Assembly: GCF_004770105.1 (NCBI RefSeq)
Contig: NZ_RQEY01000005.1
Span: 310,001-374,000 of the forward strand
Length of the DNA stretch: 64,000 nt
Direction: 5' to 3'
Origin: Leptospira andrefontaineae
Lineage (GTDB): Bacteria; Spirochaetota; Leptospiria; Leptospirales; Leptospiraceae
Under the pieces are notes generated by a model that was given only the letters and a program-made list of their open reading frames with translations, was not told the DNA's origin and searched no databases. This document shows, piece after piece, positions 36,796 to 46,143 of this stretch; within the stretch, counting starts at the first letter, position 1, and each line of letters opens with the position of its first letter. The position numbers and the translations under genes are program-made.

Positions 36796-38138
36796 CAAGC
36801 CCCTACTGCAACTACAGTTACCAACTTTTCTTTTCCTTTTACTTGAACTGGTGGAAGTGTCTCTCCTCTGAAATTTGCACCTGCAAGTTTCCAAGTTTCT
36901 TCGGAAACCAATAATTCTTTTCCGAAGTTTTTGGTAAGGGATTCAATTCTGGAAGCAGTGTTAACTGCATCTCCGATGACTGTGAATTCAGAACTTTTAC
37001 TCGTTTCTATATTTCCAGAGAATACTTCTCCCGTATGAATTCCTATCCCGATCCTTACAGGTTCTAGTCCTCTGGATTCTCTGGCTTTATTAAATTCTCC
37101 TAATTTTTCCAACATTCTTTGTCCGCTTTGTAATGCGCGAATCGCATCTGAGGCAGGATCTGCAGATGGATAAGGTGTTCCGAAGGTAGCCATCACGGCA
37201 TCTCCCATATACTTATCCAAAGTCCCGCCGAATTCGAAAACACAATCAGTTAATGTTTCTCTAATGGAAGAAAGGAATCTGCTTAGTTCCAACGGGTCCA
37301 TATTTTCCGAAAGTGCAGTGAAGTTTCGGATGTCCGTGAATAATATAGTGGCAGTTTGTCTTCTTCCTTCCAATACGTTCGGATTGGTCATCATTTCTTC
37401 TACCATTCCAGGGGAGAAATAACGAGAAAGTAAGGATCTTTGTGCTTCTCCTTCTCCAATTCGCCTAATCATGATCAAAGTTCTCAAGATCCCAAAAGCA
37501 AAGAAGAATGCCAAGATCAAATAGACCATTGGTCTTCCGAATAATGCATCTGTGACTAAGACATTCGGTCCCATCACATAATCTCCCCAATCTTTCGCGA
37601 ATACCATCTTATCGTATATTAGCGCGTAGGAGAAGATCCCGAAATAAACCAGATAGAATAAGATAACACTTAAGACCACGTATCTTAATCTAAATTGGAT
37701 CAATGAAAATGCGAGAGGAAAGAATAGAAAATTCATGATCGGATTTTTGATCGCAAATCCAAGATCGAATGAATTTTGATGAAGAGTATAATATAATAAT
37801 AAAGAACTGATCACGAAGAAGTCCGAGACCAATGCTAAATAAGAGAAACCTTTGATGGCCCAATGAGTACAGGTCCGTATCACATACGTGTGCCCAATCG
37901 TAACTGCAGTGAAAATTGTAAATGCGATCCCGTTTACGAGAGCATCTCCACTTTTCCAGTTTAAGGCTAACTGAGCTGCGAAAAATATTAGAAGCAGATA
38001 TCGGAAGGCGTTGGATACATAGGCACCTATGATTTCCTCGTTTTCTAAAACCTTACGGACTGAATCGTCCATTTTGTTTCGGTCGGTAATTTCTAGAATA
38101 TTACAAAGAAACTTAGGTAGATAATCTTTGATAGGCAT
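36795..38138 (-). CDS. Membrane-bound class III adenylate/guanylate cyclase
   Basis: A 447-residue protein. Residues about 40-230 hold six or so transmembrane helices without a known sensor motif. The C-terminal catalytic domain (about 255-445) has ILFTDIRNFT with the first metal Asp, LDKYMGDAVMATFG with the second, and EFTVIGDAVNTASRIESL for the transition-state residues. It should make cyclic AMP or GMP; the base choice cannot be read safely. AGGAAGCT lies before the ATG. Its stop overlaps the start of the YvaD-like gene, so the two are linked. Confidence 0.9.
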   Translation of the reverse strand: MPIKDYLPKFLCNILEITDRNKMDDSVRKVLENEEIIGAYVSNAFRYLLLIFFAAQLALNWKSGDALVNGIAFTIFTAVTIGHTYVIRTCTHWAIKGFSYLALVSDFFVISSLLLYYTLHQNSFDLGFAIKNPIMNFLFFPLAFSLIQFRLRYVVLSVILFYLVYFGIFSYALIYDKMVFAKDWGDYVMGPNVLVTDALFGRPMVYLILAFFFAFGILRTLIMIRRIGEGEAQRSLLSRYFSPGMVEEMMTNPNVLEGRRQTATILFTDIRNFTALSENMDPLELSRFLSSIRETLTDCVFEFGGTLDKYMGDAVMATFGTPYPSADPASDAIRALQSGQRMLEKLGEFNKARESRGLEPVRIGIGIHTGEVFSGNIETSKSSEFTVIGDAVNTASRIESLTKNFGKELLVSEETWKLAGANFRGETLPPVQVKGKEKLVTVVAVGA

Positions 38139-38261
38139 AGCTTCCTAAAATACTCCTTTCCATTTTTGATTCAATCGTTTCTTATTGTTTTCGACTGACT
38201 CGGATAACAAAAGGAATGTTATAATTCCTAAATAAATGCCCGAATCGGTGGAACTTTTGCA

Positions 38262-38335
38262 TAAGAGCCTGGTCGGCTCTTGAAGCCCGAGACCAAATGT
38301 TTGTAGGTAACCAAAGTTTTGGGACGGACTATAAA
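38262..38335 (+). promoter_or_regulatory. Candidate structured leader element, copy B
   Basis: The second copy of the element seen at 18227-18302, sharing TAAGAGCCT, GGCTCTTGAAGCCCG, GACC, AAGTTTTG and CGGACTATAAA in the same order. The hairpin AAGAGCC/GGCTCTT is kept with a five-nt loop. It ends 40 nt before the ATG of the TIP30-like gene, almost the same distance as copy A from its gene. A second perfect stem, CCAAGATC and GATCTTGG at 38337-38357, follows only here. Confidence 0.6.
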
Positions 38336-38375
38336 ACCAAGATCGATCAGATCTTGGATCAAACAGGATGGAAAA

Positions 38376-39068
38376 ATGAACCATAGAGTTGCAATCATTG
38401 CAGGCGGAACTGGACTCGTCGGCGGAGAACTTGTACAGGAATTATTAATAGATCCATCTTGGGACAAGGTTTATCTTTTGGTTAGAAAACCTTTGGAATG
38501 GACCCATTCCAAATTAGAACTGATCCTTACTGATTGGGAAAAACTCAATGAGTTTCCAGAAGGAGTCGTGACTGATGCATTCTGTACTTTGGGGACTACG
38601 ATTGGAAAGGCTGGCTCTAAAGAGAATTTTAAAAAAGTAGATTTAGAGTATCCAATACGTTTTGCTAAAGTAGCAAAGGAGAAGGGCGTAAAATCTTTCT
38701 TTATAGTAACTGCTCTTGGATCGGATCCAAATTCATTCGTATTTTATAATCAGGTAAAAGGAGAAGTAGAAGCAGAAATATCCAAACTCGGTTTTGAAAC
38801 TTTTGGGATTTTCAGACCTTCTCTTTTGGAAGGGGATAGAAAAGAATTCAGATTAGGAGAGAAGATCGGGTCTAAACTTGCGTTCCTGATAAATCCTCTA
38901 CTTTTGGGTCCTCTCAAAAAATACAGATCCATTCATGCGAAGACCGTTGCAAGATCCATGTTAAACCTTGCCTGGTCCGGCAAAAAAGGAAATCATATTA
39001 TAGAATCAGATAAGATTGCGGTATTGGGATCTTCTTCTGCTCGAGGAAATTTAGAAAACTTAATCTAG
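38376..39068 (+). CDS. NAD(P)-binding oxidoreductase, HTATIP2/TIP30-like
   Basis: A 230-residue short-chain reductase of the atypical kind. The Rossmann loop is IIAGGTGLVGGELVQELL. FCTLGTTIGKAGSKENFKKV (20 residues) and SFFIVTALGSDPNSF, then FYNQVKGEVEAEI match the HTATIP2/YwnB-like group, with the tyrosine and lysine of the active site in YNQVK. Substrate unknown. I use ATG at 38376, after AGGATGGAAA, not an upstream in-frame codon at 38319 which would lie inside the leader element. Confidence 0.85.
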   Translation: MNHRVAIIAGGTGLVGGELVQELLIDPSWDKVYLLVRKPLEWTHSKLELILTDWEKLNEFPEGVVTDAFCTLGTTIGKAGSKENFKKVDLEYPIRFAKVAKEKGVKSFFIVTALGSDPNSFVFYNQVKGEVEAEISKLGFETFGIFRPSLLEGDRKEFRLGEKIGSKLAFLINPLLLGPLKKYRSIHAKTVARSMLNLAWSGKKGNHIIESDKIAVLGSSSARGNLENLI

Positions 39069-39075
39069 CTTCCAA

Positions 39076-41436
39076 TTAGGATTTTCCGTTTAATTTTTTT
39101 AAGATCTCAGAAGCATTTTCGTTTTGAGGATCTAATTCGAGACTTAGTTTGGCGAAGTTAATAGCTTTTTCGGGTCTTTCTAACTTTAGGTTTAAGTCGG
39201 CTATATGAGCTAGATTTGCTGGGATCCCAGGGTTACGAAGTTGGATCCTTTCTGCAAGTTCTAAAGAACGATTAAAATCTCCGATCTTTTTAAAGCAGAA
39301 AGAAGCGGTATAAATTATATCCGTATCACCTGGATTTTCCTCCACATAGGAATCCATAAGAGAACAAGCCTCTTGGTAATTTCCATTTCTATAATGGAGC
39401 CTGATCAAATCTCTCTTTAATATTTGGTTATCCGGAGAAAGGTTTAAGGCTTCTTCTATTGCAAGAATTGCTTCTGGAATATTTTTATTTCTTAAGAACT
39501 CTCTCGCTTTTTTACTTAGATGATGTACTCCTTTTCCTGCCTTTGTTTTATTTAAAGATTTTCCTGGATCATATTCGATCCGCAAAAGTGAAAGATCGTC
39601 TGTAATTCGTCCTTTGTTCTCTAAGTCGGAAACTATCGTTCGTAAATTTCCTTCTGAAGATTCCACCACCCGTAAGAATAAGGATTCATCTTTATTCATG
39701 GTTTTTTCTCCAGAGTCGGAAACGATTTCTAAATCGTCTCTTCCGTCTGATCCGATCACTAAAATATCTGCTGGCTGGAGTCTGAAAATTTTTACACTTA
39801 AACTTCCTTCCATGCCAGGAGTGCCTAATTTTCTGTATTGTAGGGTTTCTTCTAAAAAGGTAGCTTTTCCATCTCTATATAAAACGGACCAAGGATGTTC
39901 GGCATTAATATAGTATAATATACCCGCTTCTTCATCTAAAACTCCCAAGACCATGGAAACCAACATACTTCCGTCAAAACCCTGGAATAATTTATGTAAT
40001 TCTGTAAATGCGTTCTTTATCCATTTTTCAGCGTAAAGGGAGTAGGTGTTTTCGTTCGTTAAGGTTCTTTGTAGAATGGAGTGGAATGCTGCTCCAAGAA
40101 CAAGAACGCCGCCAGCTCCTTGTAAAGATTTTCCCATAGCGTCCGCATTCAAGAATACGGTATATTCTTTTCCTCTTAAAAGGATTTCTTGGGCGATACA
40201 AATGTCTCCGCCTATTTCGCTTTCTTTTCCTTTAAAGACGAAGTTCTTCTTTTGTTTAATTAGAAAATCAACCTTTGCTTTTCTTCCGGTAGTTCGATTG
40301 ATCCCTAACGGTTTTATTAAAAGAGAAGTAAGAAAATAATCTCCATCTTGTTGTTGTTTGAGTTCTTCTACAGTGCGTAATGTTTCTCTGAGCTCAGAAG
40401 TTTTTTCTTCCACTAAGAACTGTAGATGTTCTCTGATCCTACCTATCTCGCCCGTGGCCTTTGCGAAATCGTTCGCAAAACCTAAAAATTCTCTATCAAT
40501 CGAGACTAAAGGAAGCTTTCCGGGACCTCCGGCTGCAAGATCATTCGCAGATTTTCCGATCTGCTCTAAAGTAGTAGAAATAGATTGGAAATACAAAATG
40601 ATCAGTGTGGTTGCAGCAAAAAATGTTAATCCGATAAAGAATGCGATCTCTAAATATGAATCTGGTCTGAGGCCTACGTAAACGGCTAGTATTGTTAGAG
40701 ATAATAATACTAAAGAAAGTAAGAATCCAAATTTCCCTTTAAGACCTAAGAATCCGGGAGGGAAATTAGAGGAATAAGACCTGCTTAGCAGAACTTTTTT
40801 TAACATAACTCGTTTCGGGCCGGTTATATAATCGGTAATTATATAACTAAAACCGCAATATACGAAAATTGCAGCAAGCCATCCCAAGAATATATACAGA
40901 AGTTCTTTTAAATTATAATCGAATAGCAAATAGGGAATAACGCTAGTTAGAAGGACAAAACTTCCGTAACAAAATGCTGATATCATATTATGCATAGGCA
41001 AATGGATCAGATCGGACAAAATTACATCTAATTCTTCTGAGGAGTCCGTGCGAATAGAATGAGCGGGATTTAGTGTTCTGTTGATTCTTCTTATATGTGC
41101 TTCGATTCCTGAAATACCTATCGGAGCAAGTAATCCATATTGCACACCATGTAATATAGTTACAAGCAGGGTAGCGAATACAAAACAAAGAACGATTATA
41201 TAATGGGTCTGAAGAGAAAACATCGGAATGGTAGCAGATCCGAAGAAAAACGCGTAAACCGCTCCAAACCAACCTCCCGCTAAAGAGAATGCTACGATGG
41301 AAAAAGTATAGGAAATCTTCTTGTGAATCGCCTCGAAAAGACGATAAAAATATCTCTCAGTCATCTTGATTATCCTGGAATGTTCCGGATCTTTATGGAA
41401 TACAGAAGAATAAGACGAAATGATTCTTCTGAACAA
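39076..41436 (-). CDS. SpoIIE-type PP2C phosphatase with membrane and TPR domains
   Basis: A 786-residue protein. The N-terminal half has about six transmembrane helices and a HAMP-like segment near 290-340. A SpoIIE/RsbU phosphatase domain follows (about 380-600) with NADAMGKSLQGAG as the metal motif and VIGSDGRDD as the second Asp motif. The last 150 residues hold TPR repeats (for example AILAIEEALNLSPDN). Such enzymes dephosphorylate STAS-type anti-anti-sigma factors. No STAS gene is adjacent, but one is at 22307. Convergent with the TIP30-like gene and divergent from the SDR gene. Confidence 0.88.
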   Translation of the reverse strand: MFRRIISSYSSVFHKDPEHSRIIKMTERYFYRLFEAIHKKISYTFSIVAFSLAGGWFGAVYAFFFGSATIPMFSLQTHYIIVLCFVFATLLVTILHGVQYGLLAPIGISGIEAHIRRINRTLNPAHSIRTDSSEELDVILSDLIHLPMHNMISAFCYGSFVLLTSVIPYLLFDYNLKELLYIFLGWLAAIFVYCGFSYIITDYITGPKRVMLKKVLLSRSYSSNFPPGFLGLKGKFGFLLSLVLLSLTILAVYVGLRPDSYLEIAFFIGLTFFAATTLIILYFQSISTTLEQIGKSANDLAAGGPGKLPLVSIDREFLGFANDFAKATGEIGRIREHLQFLVEEKTSELRETLRTVEELKQQQDGDYFLTSLLIKPLGINRTTGRKAKVDFLIKQKKNFVFKGKESEIGGDICIAQEILLRGKEYTVFLNADAMGKSLQGAGGVLVLGAAFHSILQRTLTNENTYSLYAEKWIKNAFTELHKLFQGFDGSMLVSMVLGVLDEEAGILYYINAEHPWSVLYRDGKATFLEETLQYRKLGTPGMEGSLSVKIFRLQPADILVIGSDGRDDLEIVSDSGEKTMNKDESLFLRVVESSEGNLRTIVSDLENKGRITDDLSLLRIEYDPGKSLNKTKAGKGVHHLSKKAREFLRNKNIPEAILAIEEALNLSPDNQILKRDLIRLHYRNGNYQEACSLMDSYVEENPGDTDIIYTASFCFKKIGDFNRSLELAERIQLRNPGIPANLAHIADLNLKLERPEKAINFAKLSLELDPQNENASEILKKLNGKS

Positions 41437-41554
41437 GTTTTGTAAGGAAAGAAATTTTTTCCTACCACTCTTTATCTAACAAAGAATAATTTATATAAAG
41501 ATGTGGATATCATAAAGTGTATTACGTCGATAAAAATCGTTTGGATTTTATTTT

Positions 41555-41572
41555 TGTGAACAATTGTTTACA
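41555..41572. promoter_or_regulatory. Candidate operator in front of SDR gene
   Basis: The near-perfect dyad TGTGAACAATTGTTTACA contains TGAAC-AATT-GTTTA, in the divergent promoter region 84 nt before the SDR start. The acyl-CoA dehydrogenase gene has the related TGAAC-TTTT-GTTCA before its start. A TetR-family repressor is the likely type of binder, by inference. The rest of this 219-bp gap is A+T-rich without other clear signals. Confidence 0.45.
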
Positions 41573-41655
41573 TTCATTTATCTTGATTGAATATTTTGCT
41601 TTTCAAATACGACATACAAATTAGTTTCACATTCGATTCATATAGGGGATGAGAG

Positions 41656-42417
41656 ATGGATATTCGAGGAAAACGTATAGTAGTTACTGGAGCTGCCTCC
41701 GGGATCGGAAAGGAAACTTTGATCAAGTTTTTAGCATTCGATGGAGTGAAGGTCCTTGCTGTAGATTTGGATCCGTCTCGTCTGGATATTTCCGATGATC
41801 GAGTAAAAACTTTTAAATGCGATGTTTCTTCTTCGGAATCTGTAGATAAAATTTTTAAAGAAGCTGAAAAGGTATTGGGTGGTGTCGATATCTTTTATGC
41901 AAACGCTGGCTTTGCATATTACGAAGAGATTAAAAAGCCCGATTGGAAACGTATGGAGAAAATTTTTCAAACAAATGTTTTTTCAGCGCTCTATGGATTA
42001 CAAAAGGTTCAGGCCGAATATTCCAATCCTGTATATTATATCATCACTGCTTCTGCTATGAGTTTTCTCTCGATTCCAGGTTATGCATTGTACTCGGCGA
42101 CCAAGGCGGCCGTTCATTCTTTCGCAGAAGCATTTCAGTTTGAATTAAGAAAACCTCACAGACTGATGATTGTTTATCCGATTGCTACTCGGACAAATTT
42201 TTTTGATGCGGCTGGTAAGAAAGTGCCGGTGCCTTTTCCTTCTCAGACACCTAAGCAGGTAGCATCAGCGGTTATATCTGGGATACGCTGGAACAAAAAG
42301 AAAGTATTACCTTCTAAAATATTCACCCTGATGATGTTCGTAGATAGATTTCTTGTCTATCCGTTGCGTATTTATCAGATTATCGAAAATTGGAAGCGTA
42401 AAAGAGCCCTAAACTAA
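41656..42417 (+). CDS. Short-chain dehydrogenase/reductase
   Basis: A 253-residue classical SDR. The cofactor loop is [17 protein letters not shown] is seen in [11 protein letters not shown], and the catalytic Ser and YxxxK lie in [12 protein letters not shown] and [10 protein letters not shown]. The C-terminus is basic and hydrophobic, which may hold it to the membrane. The substrate is unknown. Its last 9 nt overlap the convergent acyl-CoA dehydrogenase gene. The shared operator-like motif suggests joint control in lipid metabolism. Confidence 0.9.
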   Translation: MDIRGKRIVVTGAASGIGKETLIKFLAFDGVKVLAVDLDPSRLDISDDRVKTFKCDVSSSESVDKIFKEAEKVLGGVDIFYANAGFAYYEEIKKPDWKRMEKIFQTNVFSALYGLQKVQAEYSNPVYYIITASAMSFLSIPGYALYSATKAAVHSFAEAFQFELRKPHRLMIVYPIATRTNFFDAAGKKVPVPFPSQTPKQVASAVISGIRWNKKKVLPSKIFTLMMFVDRFLVYPLRIYQIIENWKRKRALN

Positions 42418-44163
42418 GACAGGGCTCTTCTTATTCTCAATACGGATTTTATTATATTCTAATAGAGCTATGCTATCCAGATTATAAGAGTGAATTAAAG
42501 CTGCTCTTTCTTTTTTAGAATCACCATCTAATTTTTTCAGACCTCTTTCTGAAATCACAGCAATGATGACTCTGGTTGCGGATTCTACTAGTTCGAATGC
42601 AACCTCATCCTTGGATGTTCCGTTTTCTAAAGAAGTATAGATTGTATGGGATTCTTCCAGTTTCTTGCGGTTTTCTAATAGTTCTCTGGAAGGGGAGAAG
42701 CTGGACATTTCTTCGTCCAGATATTGTCTTAAGATACCTTTAGCTCCTAGTCCTGTTACAATTCCACCAATGGCGGCTACAACCTGTAATTGTGTGGTTC
42801 CTTCGTAAATATTAGTGATCCTTACGTCCCGATAGATCCTGGAAATATCGTAATCATAAGTGTATCCGGCTCCTCCGTGGATTTGGAGAGCATCGAATGC
42901 GATCTTATTTGCCTGTTCCGTAATATAATATTTAGATAATGGAGTGAATAGATTGGCGAGTTTTTCCCATTTTTTTAGATTTTCGTCCTTTTTGATCTCT
43001 TTTTCATCTACACCGGATTCCTTCATTTTTTCGGATTTCCAATGATAGAGGTCTATGGATCTGGAAGCTTCTTGCAAAATGGATCTCATTGCTAAAATCT
43101 CCCTGTCCATTAGGTCCAACATCTTTTTCACTGCCGGAATATTCCTGATCTTCTTACCGAATTGTTCTCTTTCATCCGCGTATTTTTTAGCTTCATAATA
43201 AGCTGCCGCTCCGATACCCATTGCCTGTCCTGCGATGGAGAGCCTTGCTCCGTTCATCATTGCCATGGAATATTTTACGAGTCCATAACCTTCTTCTCCG
43301 ATTAAGATGCCGGGAGTGTTTTCATAAACTACCTCGCAGGTGGGAGAACAATGTAGCCCCATCTTTTTCTCTATACCTGCAATCTCCACATCTTCACTTT
43401 TGACTAAGAAAAAGGAAAGTCCTCTCGCACCACTTGTTGGACTTCCTGTTCTCGCTAAGGTAAGAATGATGGAGGGTTTATCATCGAAGCCGCAACCATG
43501 AGTGATAAATCTTTTGGCGCCTGTAATTCTCCAGACTCCATCTTCTCCTTTGATCGCTTTTGTTTGTAAATTCGGAAGGTCCGATCCGTAATTCGGTTCA
43601 GTAAGTGCCATTGCTCCGCATAGTTCTCCTGCCGCCATCTTAGGCACGTAAGTCTCTACCATTTCTTCCGAACCGAATCTTTCTATGGTCTCTGCTAGGT
43701 TCATACATCCTAAAGCGATCGCAACGGATCCGTCCGCTCTTGAAAATATTTCCATAAGCATTGCTTGTACTGTGCAAGGAAGTCCTAATCCACCATGTTT
43801 GCGGCCAATAGAGTAGGGAAGGATCCCAGCTTCTTTGACCTGGTTGACTGCGTTTATCATTTCTTTAGGAAAGCGAACTTTACCTTTTTCGTATATTAAT
43901 CCTTCTGCATCCATTTTTTGAGCGAAAGGGGCCACTTCTTTTCCGGCGATCTCTCCTGCGGATTCTAAGACGGATCTGTAGAATTCGATGGCTTCTTCTT
44001 TGCTTCCTGGAGCCAATGCGAATTCTTCTTTTCCTGTTCTTTCATGTTCTTTTTTGTCGGAGAAACCTTGTTCGAATGCTTCTACTACTTCTTCCCAGTC
44101 TATTAAGGATTCGAAATATTGTTTTAAGTCTTCATTCTCTAGGAAATAATTATTTTCAAGCAT
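42409..44163 (-). CDS. Acyl-CoA dehydrogenase (long form)
   Basis: A 584-residue flavoenzyme of the acyl-CoA dehydrogenase family, longer than the common 380-400 by N- and C-terminal extensions. [15 protein letters not shown] is the FAD/substrate loop, KRFITHG follows, and [20 protein letters not shown] with [10 protein letters not shown] is the C-terminal FAD signature. It should start fatty acid beta-oxidation or a related dehydrogenation. The operator-like TGAACTTTTGTTCA sits 21 nt upstream of the ATG. Confidence 0.93.
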   Translation of the reverse strand: MLENNYFLENEDLKQYFESLIDWEEVVEAFEQGFSDKKEHERTGKEEFALAPGSKEEAIEFYRSVLESAGEIAGKEVAPFAQKMDAEGLIYEKGKVRFPKEMINAVNQVKEAGILPYSIGRKHGGLGLPCTVQAMLMEIFSRADGSVAIALGCMNLAETIERFGSEEMVETYVPKMAAGELCGAMALTEPNYGSDLPNLQTKAIKGEDGVWRITGAKRFITHGCGFDDKPSIILTLARTGSPTSGARGLSFFLVKSEDVEIAGIEKKMGLHCSPTCEVVYENTPGILIGEEGYGLVKYSMAMMNGARLSIAGQAMGIGAAAYYEAKKYADEREQFGKKIRNIPAVKKMLDLMDREILAMRSILQEASRSIDLYHWKSEKMKESGVDEKEIKKDENLKKWEKLANLFTPLSKYYITEQANKIAFDALQIHGGAGYTYDYDISRIYRDVRITNIYEGTTQLQVVAAIGGIVTGLGAKGILRQYLDEEMSSFSPSRELLENRKKLEESHTIYTSLENGTSKDEVAFELVESATRVIIAVISERGLKKLDGDSKKERAALIHSYNLDSIALLEYNKIRIENKKSPVLV

Positions 44164-44183
44164 GGATATTCTCCGAATAAAAA

Positions 44184-44197
44184 TGAACTTTTGTTCA
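44184..44197. promoter_or_regulatory. Candidate operator in front of acyl-CoA dehydrogenase
   Basis: A perfect 5-bp dyad TGAAC-TTTT-GTTCA 21 nt upstream of the start codon, related in form to the dyad at 41555-41572. A fatty-acid-responsive TetR-type repressor is a reasonable guess. Confidence 0.45.
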
Positions 44198-44329
44198 GTG
44201 TGATTACGTTTCTTAAGGAAGCCTTAATTTAAGGATTCGAAATGAAAAGGGAAAAAATTTGAAGAATGAAACCTTTTTTGTAAGTGAACGCTATTCGGTT
44301 AGGCAAGCTACAGAGAAGTAAAAGTAAGG

Positions 44330-44427
44330 TTTCGCACGGAGGACACAGAGTTCACGGAGTTAGTTAGCTAAAAATATGAAACCGCTGTTCTGAGCTCTCT
44401 GTGTTCTCAGTGAGCTCTGCGCGAAAT
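44330..44427. repeat. Dispersed intergenic repeat, copy 6
   Basis: TTTCGCACGGAGG with ACACAGAGTTCACGGAG at 44330-44359 opposes AGCTCTCTGTGTTCTCAGTG with AGCTCTGCGCGAAA at 44393-44426. This is the cleanest inverted pair of the family. It occupies the 346-bp gap between the acyl-CoA dehydrogenase start and the lipL32 end. The remaining 44198-44329 shows nothing I can identify. Confidence 0.75.
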
Positions 44428-44446
44428 AAATAGATAAAGAAGGTAT

Positions 44447-44480
44447 AAAAAAAGCCGCCAGTTTTACCCGACGGCTTTCG
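44447..44480 (-). terminator. Intrinsic terminator of lipL32
   Basis: On the minus strand AAAGCCGTCGGG, a short loop, then CTGGCGGCTTTTTTT. The stem and seven T fit a rho-independent terminator about 30 nt after the lipL32 stop. Confidence 0.85.
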
Positions 44481-44509
44481 GCTTTAAGCAAAGCGGGAAA
44501 AAAGAAGGA

Positions 44510-45316
44510 TTACTTCTTGTCTCCAGCAACTGCAGCTTTCAATTTTTCTTCTGCATCAACAGCCAATTTTTGCAATTCAGCTGGGTTTGCGTGAAGAATA
44601 GGAGAAAGACCTGGAACACCTGGAGGGCCAAGAACTCCAACAGTAGCTACGAAAGAACCTTTAACTTCACCTACTTTGTAAGTAGTGAAGGTAATTCTGT
44701 ATAAACCGCGAACTAAAAGTTTTTTAGTGTCGATGTTTTTAAGTTCATCTAAGCTTTTTGGAATGTTAGGAATTTGGATACGAAGTAAAGAGTTGTACTT
44801 GTTGTGACGCTCTTCATTGTAAGTATCGTCTCCATCATCATTGTCGCCAAGATTTTGAAGAGCTTTTCCTTTAGCTGCTCCTTCGATTTGGTTCGGCATA
44901 ATAGCTGCTAAGCGCTCTACGCGAATCCAAGTATCGAACCAGTTCGGCATGCTTTTTTCTTCAGGAGTTGCAGCTTTGAAAGCCTCACTCACGAAGTCGC
45001 CGCTAGATGGCTCACCAATTTCTCCGGTAGGGGAAATTAGACGAACGCCTAGTTCAACGATAGCTGCTGGAACCCAAATATAAAGGAAATATGATTTCTT
45101 TCCGTTTACTACTGCGTCAGCGGCTTGTCCTGGTTTGATGTATCCCCAATAGTTCACAGTTTCAGAATAAGGTGCGAAAAGCTTCTTAACTCCTACTCCT
45201 GGAATGTCTTGTTCTCCGACCGAGAAATTACTTTGTAGGCCGGGAAGTCCACCGATACATGCAGCAAAGCTGACCAGTATAGCGGTGGAGATTATAAGGA
45301 TCGAAGATTTTTTCAT
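44510..45316 (-). CDS. lipL32: Major outer membrane lipoprotein LipL32
   Basis: A 268-residue lipoprotein. The signal peptide [14 protein letters not shown] ends in the lipobox SFAAC with C20 as the lipid-bearing residue. [56 protein letters not shown] and the acidic stretch [17 protein letters not shown] are all recognisable LipL32 segments. The acidic stretch belongs to the known calcium-binding area. LipL32 is the most abundant surface-region protein of pathogenic Leptospira and binds host matrix proteins in vitro. This copy differs at many positions from the L. interrogans protein. AAGGAGA lies 7 nt before the ATG, a strong ribosome site. Confidence 0.97.
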   Translation of the reverse strand: MKKSSILIISTAILVSFAACIGGLPGLQSNFSVGEQDIPGVGVKKLFAPYSETVNYWGYIKPGQAADAVVNGKKSYFLYIWVPAAIVELGVRLISPTGEIGEPSSGDFVSEAFKAATPEEKSMPNWFDTWIRVERLAAIMPNQIEGAAKGKALQNLGDNDDGDDTYNEERHNKYNSLLRIQIPNIPKSLDELKNIDTKKLLVRGLYRITFTTYKVGEVKGSFVATVGVLGPPGVPGLSPILHANPAELQKLAVDAEEKLKAAVAGDKK

Positions 45317-45549
45317 TCGAGAGATCTCCTTGGTATGGATTGCTCAAGATAGAGAAGAGATTCCTTTTTGTAAATCTAATTAATAAATTTTTGTTTCCTG
45401 CACTTCTTTTGCGGTGCAAAATTTTTATCAACCGGTAATTTACGTCCTACCCCGGAACCATATAACAAGTTCCATTTGATGAGTAAAAAAATTTCCAGGT
45501 CTCTTAACAGAAACGTTTTGAATGAGGGGATGATGGATGGGTGTTTAGT

Positions 45550-45948
45550 TTAGTTTTTGAAAAGCCAGGACCAAAACCATTCCCAAAGATCCAATAACCA
45601 GGCAAACAATCTACCAAGGATCCCGGTATGGGAGTATCTTCTTAATAGTTTTTGAGCCCTTTCTTGTTCTTCCGGGGTAAACGGTAGCCGTACATTGTTT
45701 TCTTCGGCTTCGATCAAAACTCTTTCTTTTTTACTTCGTACATCTACGATTCGAACATCAACATATTCCCAGCCCAGAAGTTTTACACATTCCAGGCGTC
45801 TTTCGCCAGAGACTAATTTATTGTCCAGGTCGATAATGATCGGATGCAAAAGCCCTAAGTTTTGTATGGAAGATTTGAGACCATGTAAGTCGCCTAAATC
45901 TTTACGAATGCGGTTCTTTACCTTAATATCGGAGACCCGAATTTTCAT
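45550..45948 (-). CDS. ParB/Srx-fold protein with tryptophan-rich C-terminal tail
   Basis: A 132-residue protein. Residues 1-95 fit the ParB N-terminal nuclease-like fold: DIKVKNRIRKDL, LKSSIQNLGLLHPIIID, then LVSGERRLECVKLLGW, the SGxRR box that binds CTP in ParB proteins. There is no helix-turn-helix for DNA binding. Instead residues about 109-132 are hydrophobic and aromatic with five Trp (LFAWLLDLWEWFWSWLF), which suggests a membrane-bound end. It is not a partition protein in the usual sense, and no parA is nearby. Function unknown. Confidence 0.75.
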   Translation of the reverse strand: MKIRVSDIKVKNRIRKDLGDLHGLKSSIQNLGLLHPIIIDLDNKLVSGERRLECVKLLGWEYVDVRIVDVRSKKERVLIEAEENNVRLPFTPEEQERAQKLLRRYSHTGILGRLFAWLLDLWEWFWSWLFKN

Positions 45949-46057
45949 CTAAGAAATGCTTTTTTCACCGTATAAATCCTACAAATCAATTTCAGAAGTT
46001 TTGACTAAATTTCCTACAGAACCCTTCTGGGATTGGAAAAGGTTGGGTCGGATTCAC

Positions 46058-46086
46058 TTGACAGTGACGACTTGCATAGGTTTATA
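46058..46086 (+). promoter_or_regulatory. Sigma70-type promoter for metK
   Basis: TTGACA at 46058-46063, a 17-nt spacer and TTTATA at 46081-46086 match a housekeeping promoter. Transcription would begin near 46093, just before a small hairpin (GGGGA with TCCCC, 46098-46113), and give a leader of about 50 nt before the metK ATG. Confidence 0.65.
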
Positions 46087-46143
46087 GTTTTAGGCGGGGA
46101 AGATTCTCCCCTTCGAATTAATTTTAACAGGAATTACAATCGA

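Noticed and set aside
44164..45949. lipL32 on a transferred virulence island
   Set aside because: No mobile element, tRNA or change in base use is seen around it; neighbours are ordinary chromosomal genes.
46033..46143. N-terminal extension of metK by 37 codons from TTG
   Set aside because: The extension covers the predicted promoter and leader, and other MetK proteins start at the position of the ATG at 46144.
45960..46143. SAM-sensing riboswitch before metK
   Set aside because: I looked for SAM-I, SAM-II and SAH-type cores and saw none; only a short GGGGA/TCCCC hairpin is present.
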